Shown here piece by piece: positions 57,001-64,000 of a DNA stretch of 64,000 bases (positions are counted from its first letter, which is position 1; every line of letters starts with the position of its first letter). Made by a program: the position numbers and the translations under genes. The DNA comes from Amoebophrya sp. A120 (Eukaryota; Sar; Dinophyceae; Syndiniales; Amoebophryaceae), in assembly GCA_905178155.1 (NCBI GenBank), contig CAJINV010000007.1:1248627-1312626 (forward strand). The letters are read 5' to 3'. The notes beneath the pieces are model-generated. The model searched no databases, was not told the origin of the DNA, and saw only the letters and a program-made list of their open reading frames with translations.

Positions 57001-60000
57001 AAAGCCCCCGACGCCAGCACGGTGCGCGGTCTGCAAGAGGGTCTGGACCGCGCTGTGCCCTTCATGGACCGGTTGCGAACCGGGCAGGAGGTGGAGATTA
57101 ATGTCTCCGACGAAGGGGTTGTGTCCGCCGACTTGCGAGGAAGCGGCTTACCGGAGGGACGGAACCTGCTGGCTTTGGAAAGCGATGAAAATACAATTGG
57201 CGGAATAAATGACCATTACGGTAGCTCGACATCTCTTCACGGAAATCCTGCATCAAGTGGGTCTACTTTCGGAAAGATGGATTTCGCATCTGCAGCGCTA
57301 GACAAGAATAGTACGGTCGCCGCGGATGCTGGTGCAACTGCAGCCTCCAAGGACCAACTGCATTCGACTAGTCAGATCAACCAAAGTGCGGCCGCATCGA
57401 AGAGCGGTGCTCCATCGGCCGCGACTTCTTTTTGGAAGAAGCTAACCGGCGGTGGGGGATCAACCTCCTCATCTTCTAGCGCGGCTGTGCCTGCTGCAAA
57501 TGGTAGTACTAAAACCTCCGCGGGGGCGCCAGCTGGCACGTCAACATTTTCTCAAGTAGAGGATCATAGTACAACAACTGCGAAGATGAACAATATTAAA
57601 GCGAAGAGCAGCCTCTTCATGGAAATCAAAAGAGAACAAGTGAAAAATCTCGAGGATGTTGACAACGTCAACAGCCTAAATTCCTCTCCCCCGCCGCACA
57701 AGCCCAACATCAGCACCCCGGACCAGCACGTGGGGCCCAACGAGAAGAAGATTGTAGTGGTGCAGCAAGGCATGGTGCCCGAGAAGTGGTCGGGGGCGGT
57801 GAGCGGCTGGCTGCATCAGCACGGAATTTCTCTAGGAGCGGCAGACAACAGCGCAGCTGTACCGGCGTCGAGTTACGATTTCGATCTTACGACCTCTGCA
57901 GGAGCAGGCGCCGGAGCACCTTCATCTCCGCCGGGAGATCATGTTCTTGAGGGTCTTGTTTCCTCTTCTTCGCCTGGATTAGGAGTGCAAAAAGCTGATG
58001 GACTTCTTGCAGCGGAGCATCAGGCTGACAGCGCAGTAGGAATAAATTCCAGTAATTCTTCTAGCGGTGTCGGGATGTTGATGCATGCGGGAGGGAATGA
58101 CGTTGTCATGCCAGCTGTGAGTACTTCTACACCCGCCGGCGGAGAGAATTTTCATGAACACGCTGCTGCACCAGAACCAGGTCCTCCGACGGCCGTGGAG
58201 CAAATGCAGCCTAACGCAGCGGGAGTTGCGCCATTTTCACGACCTGACGACGTTGCCGCGTCATCATCCGTGCAGCCTGCAGAGGAAATAGGCGGTGGCA
58301 GCGGTGCGGAATTAGTGTCTTCAAGTAGTGTAACTACTAGTGCAGCACATAAGTCTGGGACGACGACGAGCAGCTTCTCATCGTCTTCTTCGACGAGTTT
58401 TTACTCCCCCTTGACCACCAGCTTGGAGGACGAGAGCAAAACCGTGATGCGGAATTCCGAAGCCACGTTGGCGGGCATTCTGCAAAAATCCGGAAATGCC
58501 TACGCGTCGGCGGGGAGTGCGTTTGGCGGGCAGCAGGATCATCTTCAACACGCGATGCCAACACCAGGAGGAGGAGAACTACCCAGTCCTGCTGCTGGTC
58601 TTTTTAACAGCACAACTGGAGCAGGAGGTTCTTCTCATCAAGAGGCTGGGCAACTGCAAGAACAGGTGTCATCAACATTATCTGGCACGACTGCGATGTT
58701 GAAGGGAACTGCCCCCAGCGGTGGACCACCGGAACATAGCGAGGCTCTTGCAGCGTCCGAGATTGTCGGGAACATTAAAGAAGGTGGAGACCAGCAGCAG
58801 CAGGCCTCGCCAGGGGAAATCGAGACTTCATCCAATCCGATCATTGACAACGCGAAGCTCATGGACCTGCTCCGCCAGGGGGATGCGGTATTCACGGCAA
58901 ATATGTCATCTGTGTCGGAAAGATTGTGAGATTTGGCATGCTGGTCTGGCATGACGCTGCGCTCTGCATTGCCTGTCATGCACAAACGATGTGTTTCATC
59001 CTCATGTGGAAAAATACGGCGCAATTCAGAGCGACTCAAAAACCTGTCATGCTTGGCAGCGCATTAAGTACAGAATGCTCATTATTCCCTGACTTGCAAA
59101 TCACAGGCTTATTCCAGACCCAGATCGAAGATATTTGCATTTCATATGCGGATTACCAGAACGATCTGAAAAGTGGCGCCCTGCTCCGGCAGGACATTGA
59201 CTTGGAGCAGAACGACATCTTGCAGGCGTTCGCTTTGACCAACGCCGGCGATGATGCCCAGGCGAACGCGGATCTGGTCCGGGCCTATCTTTCGGAGCCG
59301 AAAATCGGCGAGAACGGGCTGCCGGCGAACGACGGACTGACGGAAAAAAGCGGACACTTACTGGACCAGGGATCCAGCATATCCAAGAAAAAAATTGTGT
59401 AAGTGTAACTCTGTGTTGCAGAAAATGCAAAACTGTTACACTTGTCATGCTGGACATGCATCAGAGGCAATTTTCGTGCGTGTTTTCACGTACTACGCAC
59501 GCATGACAGGTTTTCTGTGTCATGCAGAGCAAACTTGTGATGCTATTCCTCCAAGAAACTTACACTTACACAGTTTTTTTCCTGGATACAGCACGTATTG
59601 ATGTTTTCAAATATTTACATGTGAGGACATGATGTAAATCTAAAAAAATGCCGCGACCGTGCGTGCCTCCTTCTTTCGACTACATCGATCACAAAATTCG
59701 GGTTTGCTTGTTTTATGCTACTTTTGCGTCTTCACGACAAATGTTAAAATCTATCAGGTTCGCCGTGCGCGCGTTTGAGCCGCCGGTGAGCACCGTGGTC
59801 GACTACGCTTCGATTGCGGGAGCAAAGCTGGCAGCTGCGGGGACAACCACTACTACTGCAACTACTTCGGGAGCAGGCGGAATTCACTCCACTGCGCCTG
59901 CTAGTGCAGGAGCAGCCCCATTACATACGGCCACAACCGGCGGCTCCGCTTCTGCGTCGGCCAGCTCGCCGCTTCCTCCGCAAACGCACCACGACCCCAA

Positions 60001-63000
60001 CCAGTACTGGGCCACAGAGAAGAACCACGGGGGGCACGTGGGCTTTCTGCTGTCCGACCGCCAGGAGGGGGTTCCCTTGGAGAGGATCCAGATCGACTTT
60101 GGCCCATATGTTTTCGGGAAGCAGATCCACATCTTGGGGAAGCTAACCGTGGAAGAGGGGTGGCGGGAGTTATTCTCTACCGACCAGCTGAACCGGCAGC
60201 GGCTGGTTCTGGATCACATCGTATCAAATGTAAAGATGTCTGGGTCTGGAAGGTTACAAGGTTTGTCATGCATATTTTGCATGAGTCAGGATGTCTGTAA
60301 TGCATGATCTAGCATCACATATTTTTAGAGGCCTTCCTGATGCCTATCCCGCATGACAAATGCCCTCCCCGCGTAGCACAAACTGGGCTCCTCTTGCTGG
60401 CCATGCAATACAGATTTTTTTAGCATCCAAAGTTAGCATCACAACCTTCCAGACCCAGACATTTTTACATTTGATACATCGACGAAAACGTCAACTCGGT
60501 CGCGGTGGCTTCGGTATAACGTGCTCAGGTGTTACAATCTCAAACGTTACAATAGAATCTGGAATTTGTGTTGCAAGAAGTGCATTATCTATCCAACTCT
60601 CATAGGATTGCGCATGACAAGTTCTGGAGTCCCAATCCGCATTACAATCTGCCGAAATTTGTATTGCAGAAAGTGGAATGCTGTCGGAGTCTGTCATGCT
60701 CACTATGAAATACAAAACCCAGATTCTATTGTAACGTTTGAGATTGTAACGTTTGAGCGGGTCATATTCGGACCTGCCGTTTTCGCTACGGGAGATCCAC
60801 TTTTTCGCCAATGCCGGGGTGCAGCCGGAGGTCGTCCCCAGGTCGATCGAGGACGACGTACTGATAAAGAAATGCCTTGTTGGTCATCTTCTTTTGCACG
60901 ACATGAGCAAGAATTAGTATGCTTTTTCGTGCATCAGTTTATTATTATGCAATAAAATTTTGTCCAAAAATGAAATCCTCAGACCCTCCTGCACACGGGC
61001 GTGAACGACCTTGCGGGGTTGAAGTATTACCCGGTATTCCACCTCGAAAAGGTGCCGGAACTTTCTCAAGACTACGCGTTATCGGAGCAGGTTCTTGCTT
61101 TCTGTTTCTTCGATGTTGGTTTCTTATGTGCGGTTGCATTTGCAATGCCGAGCGAGGCCTACGTATTTTATTACGTGTACTTACGCAGTTGGCCCGATAG
61201 TATTGGCACTGTACGTGTAGGCGCAATAAACGCGATATCAATATGCATGGTAAAAAAGAAGTACTTTAGCAATCTTCATAAACCACCTCGAGGTTGACAA
61301 GCTAAACGCCTCTTACGACCACGTGGCTGGTGTAATCAAGCAGCTCGAGCAGCTTGCCCGGACGGAACAAGACCAGCAGATGAGCGCGAAGTTGGACGAG
61401 TTGGGGAATTACCGCCCGGTTCCCGTCCCCGAGGAGGTGAAGGGCTTGGTGTCTCCGGCGTCCGAGCCGGTGCCCGCGGTAGCTTCCACCATGGGACTAA
61501 TCCATGGACATCGAAGCAACACACTCGAGGACAGGTAATGAAGTACATAGGTACAACTATCCAGTGCTTTGAGCGTCGTGCCATACGTCATTGTCATCGT
61601 GTCGGTCCTCCTCTGCTTCCCCGTCGGTTTATTTTGGCAAAGTTTCTTGACTTTGCCCTGCGCTCGACCGTTCCGAGCATAATTCTGTGTTGATTGATGA
61701 TCAACATGCTTATCCGGAGGTTCAACATCGCAATATAACTACAGGCTGAACGTGAGCGATCTCATGCGGCAGTACCAGGATAATTCTGCGTACATGAGCT
61801 CTGGCGCTGCGCAGCCATCGTCCTCGTCGTCGACCAGCCCATCGGGCATGACGAGCCACACGAAGCATGTGGACGTGCGCACTATTCCCGTAAATTTAAG
61901 CACTATCCCGGCCACCTTCGCGGCAGCTCCTGCGCTGGTTGCAGCTATGGCGGGAACTACTTCTTCGTCTTCCGCCTCCAAAACGAAATCAAAAACGAAT
62001 TTTTTTTCCCCTGAAAAGTCGCAGACAACCTACGCTGCGAGGGGAGTAGACCACGTTGAGCATCGATCGGACCGGGGGGAACTGCAGGAAAGGCAAACAG
62101 AGAAACAAGAAGCCGAAACGATGGGACGTGATGAAAGTAGTAGCAAACGACCGGGTCGCTCCGTGATGTCCGGTCGCGGAGATGAAATTCATCAGCAGGA
62201 AGAAGACCTCGCTGCCCCTTCTAGTAGCGCTACTTCCAGCACGAACCGGGGTGGCCAGGGGGAAGCACCAGCATGCAGCTGCACAGGAAGTAGCACGAGT
62301 GCGACTAGTAATGCTCTTGGCGAAACAAGAACTCGTGGCATGGGCATCAACAAGCAGACGGAAGCGGTAGATGGTACTACCGAAAACAACCCCCTGGAGG
62401 ACGAGATGATCCTGAACAATCATGAGAACAACATCAATAAAAGCCCGTCGACGACCAGCAGCCTCGCGACAACCGAGCACAGCAGCGCCCGGAACTTCGG
62501 CAGTAGCAGTCAAAGCAACCTGATGCCAGGAGCCGGGTACAGCAACCGCTCGTCTCCAACCGGCTCCACCGCGCACGACTGCGTGAGCACGGCAGCACTG
62601 CACCTCAGCAGCGGCTTGGAATCGTCGCCAACAGAATTGCTGATGTCTACTTCGACGCCTAGTTCATCTAGAGGAGGTACAGGGATCAACATTATGGGGG
62701 CGTCGACCACAAGCAATGAGAATGAAGAGGAAAATGAAATAAAAACGGCGCTAGGAGAAACAAGAAATACCCGTCCTGATCCTGAAGATCATGCTTCTTG
62801 TAATCAAGAAGAACAGCAACAGCAACAGAAGCAGAATCATCTTGTTCGCAACGGAACGAGTTCTCGTGGTAGTTTTCGTACAACAGAAGAAAAAGTCCTC
62901 GAGCTGCCATCCAATGCAACATCACCACACGACGATGTCGACTCCCTGGTGGATCACGAGACCCGGCCGCTAAGCGGCGCACCTAGACGACGAGGAGGAC

Positions 63001-64000
63001 AAGCACAGCCGGAAACTGCCGCAGTTGATGCGGCATCTTCGGCCCCCGGGTCATCTTCGCACGACTTTTCGTCCGGGATGAAGCTGCGCGAGAAGGGAAC
63101 AGATGATGTTACGTCTGGAGCACTAGTACACGGCAAGGAGCTACTCGACCGTTACGACTCGGCTTTTGCCGGAGCTCCTGCGTCGACGTCCAGTTCCTCT
63201 TCCTCATCTGCTGTTCGCGACGAGGAGCAGCTTCATCCTGATTTGCCTTCTTCTAGCAGGACGAGCTCCTGTCTTCGAGAAGTAGAAGGTGAACCGTGTG
63301 GCTCAACATCCACTAGCGATATCAAGACACACTACACCGAGAAACTGCAGCTTCCGATAGGAAAAAACGCAACTACTACTTCCCGGCGAGGCAAAAGGGG
63401 TAGTGGTTCCCGCAAAATAATGGATCTGTCGCCCTCAACATGTCGTGGCTCTCTGCATCTTCAAGCACTGGCTGAAGCGGGTCAGAATCACCTCTCTCGA
63501 CGTCAAGGGTCCGTGCACCACGACGCTGTTGAGCACCAGGAACTGCAGGTTGCGCAGCGAATCAATATTGACCCTGCAGCTTCCCCCAGTCGTCCCCTCC
63601 TCGGCGGCGACGGCACCGGGCGGAGTAGCACAGGGTCTACCTGCGGAAACAGCTACTGCAACTCCTCCAACGGTTATCAAACAAAAAAAAGTTCGTCACG
63701 ATCACACATGTTCATTTTTGCATTTTTTTACAAAACTGCGTGTGAGCATCAACTACATGCGTAAAAGTTAAAGTAGTTAATGACAGTCAACCTTCATACA
63801 GGATCATTCCCCTCATGCAATTCTCTACTAAGATGCCGATGCCCGAAAAGTTCTTCATGCATCAAAACCTTGTGGAAAAGGAAAATCAAAATAGCGACTG
63901 GGACTGCAACGAACTTTTTTCTTTCCATCACGGCAGTTCTGGTGGCCAGAGAACCTCGAACCCGAATAATTCTGTGAAGGCCCTTCGGAAGAGGGAGCAA
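54034..64000 (+). CDS. Giant protein of unknown function, at least 2151 codons, 3' end outside window
   Basis: Exons: 54034-54369, 54649-54918, 55321-55576, 55838-56044, 56327-56407, 56685-56779, 57007-58888, 59152-59379 (+59594), 59758-60221, 60482-60514, 60772-60857, 60983-61090, 61293-61534, 61745-63709, 63802-64000. Every junction keeps frame, which is strong support. GT-AG introns: 56045-56326, 59595-59757, 60858-60982, 61091-61292, 61535-61744, 63710-63801; the rest are introners. Folded-looking parts: a helical part around 54649-54760 (YALAYALDHAAEVLQQVKH), residues of exons 3-6 (about 250 aa), and exons 8-13 (HVGFLLSDRQEGVPLERIQI, then KLNASYDHVAGVIKQLEQL, a likely coiled coil). Exons 7 and 14 encode about 600 and 650 residues of Ser/Thr/Gly-rich disorder. 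No catalytic motif recognised. The ATG at 54034 is the first in its frame, though an upstream exon is possible. The open frame at the window end (MPMPEKFFMHQNLVEKENQN) shows the gene continues. Confidence 0.75.
54370..54648 (+). mobile_element. Probable introner, family uncertain, with internal tandem duplication
   Basis: Left end TATCCAAAGATGAAAACGCA; right end TGCGTTTTTCTAGACTTA. CTTTA and ACTTA flank it. Removal joins GCT TTA|CGC TAC in frame. TACTCGAATTGAGTATTACG occurs twice inside (54452 and 54518). Confidence 0.65.
54919..55320 (+). mobile_element. Introner, family A, enlarged by a tandem duplication
   Basis: Left TATCGAATGCAAATGTGTAG then TCTGGGTCTGG; right CCAGACGACCCAGACGTATT then GCAATGCATA. 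Removal joins CCA GAC|ACG GGT in frame. A 35-bp unit (GGTATTGGCAGAGGCTAAAT...) is repeated at 55101 and 55136. Confidence 0.8.
55577..55837 (+). mobile_element. Introner, family A
   Basis: GAGCG is duplicated (55572-55576 and 55833-55837), with ends TATGCCTTGC and CTGGATA. Removal joins GCG AGC G|CT CTC in frame. Interior is the reverse complement of the introner at 13142-13413. Confidence 0.9.
56408..56684 (+). mobile_element. Introner, family C
   Basis: Ends TATTCAAAAACGTCCCCAC and GGGGACGTTTTTACATAGGA. ATCG and ATAG flank it. Removal joins GAT ATC G|AC GAC in frame. Confidence 0.87.
56780..57006 (+). mobile_element. Introner, family E
   Basis: AAAGCC is duplicated (56774-56779 and 57001-57006), with ends TATGCAAGAAAAAAACTGTG and CACAGTTTTTTTCTTGGATA. 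Removal joins AAA GCC|CCC GAC in frame. Confidence 0.92.
58889..59151 (+). mobile_element. Introner, family A, degraded ends
   Basis: ATGCGG is duplicated (58883-58888 and 59146-59151). Left ATGTCATCTGTGTCGGAAAG; right TTCCAGACCCAGATCGAAGA. Removal joins GAT GCG G|AT TAC in frame. Confidence 0.87.
59380..59593 (+). mobile_element. Introner, family E, one base upstream of an older GT donor
   Basis: CAGCA is duplicated (59375-59379 and 59589-59593), with ends TATCCAAGAAAAAAATTGTG and CACAGTTTTTTTCCTGGATA. One base (59594) separates it from the GT-AG intron 59595-59757. Frame is kept only if both are removed: AGC A|C|G TTC. Confidence 0.88.
60222..60481 (+). mobile_element. Introner, family A
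   Basis: ACATCG is duplicated (60216-60221 and 60476-60481). Ends TATCAAATGTAAAGATGTCT and AGACATTTTTACATTTGATA are almost perfect inverted repeats. Removal joins CAC ATC G|AC GAA in frame. Confidence 0.93.
60515..60771 (+). mobile_element. Introner, family F, very long inverted repeats
   Basis: TTCGG is duplicated (60510-60514 and 60767-60771). The outer 48 bases form inverted repeats with only a handful of mismatches, ending TATAACG and GGTCATA; both contain CAAACGTTACAATAGAATCT. Removal joins GCT TCG G|AC CTG in frame. Only 33 bp of exon separate it from the previous introner. Confidence 0.93.

Noticed and set aside
197-60771. CRISPR array or bacterial repeat system suggested by recurring GCATGACA words
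   Set aside because: Spacing is irregular, copies sit in both orientations inside inverted-repeat elements, and the genes are intron-bearing and eukaryotic.
63421-63700. Alternative frame WICRPQHVVALCIF... near the end of exon 14
   Set aside because: Third-codon-position usage favours the main frame, and the main frame connects in phase through the GT-AG intron 63710-63801 to the next exon.

Overview
This is a nuclear window from a protist. All ten well-supported protein-coding genes lie on the + strand, are interrupted by introns, and are separated by AT-richer spacers of 0.6 to 6.8 kb. The outstanding property is that most introns are not ordinary GT-AG introns. About 45 of them are short (about 135-460 bp) elements with terminal inverted repeats. 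Where the junction is clear, the element starts TAT, ends ATA, and is flanked by a direct duplication of about 5 bp. Removing the element plus one copy of the duplication restores the reading frame. I call these introners. The combination of such introners with one-way gene order fits an alveolate of the syndinian dinoflagellate type, most likely Amoebophrya. That is an inference from general knowledge of introner-rich genomes, not from a database match.

Layout: 1-3416, 3' part of a Q/N/G-rich protein gene. 5486-9426, ELO-type fatty acid elongase (seven exons, 460 aa, all four ELO motifs, KKxx end). 9473-11094, a 1.5-kb GC-rich inverted-repeat element between 50-60 bp direct repeats. 11616-12392, doubtful ORF. 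12181-15529 and 16603-18791, two unrecognised genes (487 and 470 aa). 20365-21951, membrane-anchored protein with EF-hand-like loops. 22707-26482, TMEM184/OST-alpha-type membrane protein (567 aa). 27280-32002, large protein with an FkbM-type methyltransferase domain. 32003-37344, gene-poor spacer with introner relatives. 37345-44950, large disordered protein. 44951-51710, gene-poor spacer with a GC-rich island. 51711-52938, HutD-family protein. 54034 to the window end, a giant gene (at least 2151 codons, 14 introns, still open).

I name the introner families by their ends. A: TGTCTGGGTCTGGAAG and its mirror. B: TATGGAA start with inner TTTGTGATGCATAAAA. C: TATCCTGGGTAAAAACGTCC and its mirror. 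D: AATAGCAGGCAGGGC and its mirror. E: TATCCAAGAAAAAAATTGTG and its mirror. F: TATAACG start with a 48-bp repeat. G: GCAAAAGTGTCG and its mirror. H: TATCGCAAGGGAAAAACAAC and its mirror. I: TATCCGAGTGCACAA and its mirror. Introner coordinates below are given as the intron to remove (element plus the right copy of the target duplication). Conventional GT-AG introns lie in the same genes and are listed with each gene.

The genes do not form a pathway; each stands alone. The window is most informative as a record of introns arising by transposition: several families, both orientations, nested insertions, and one insertion one base upstream of an older splice donor.
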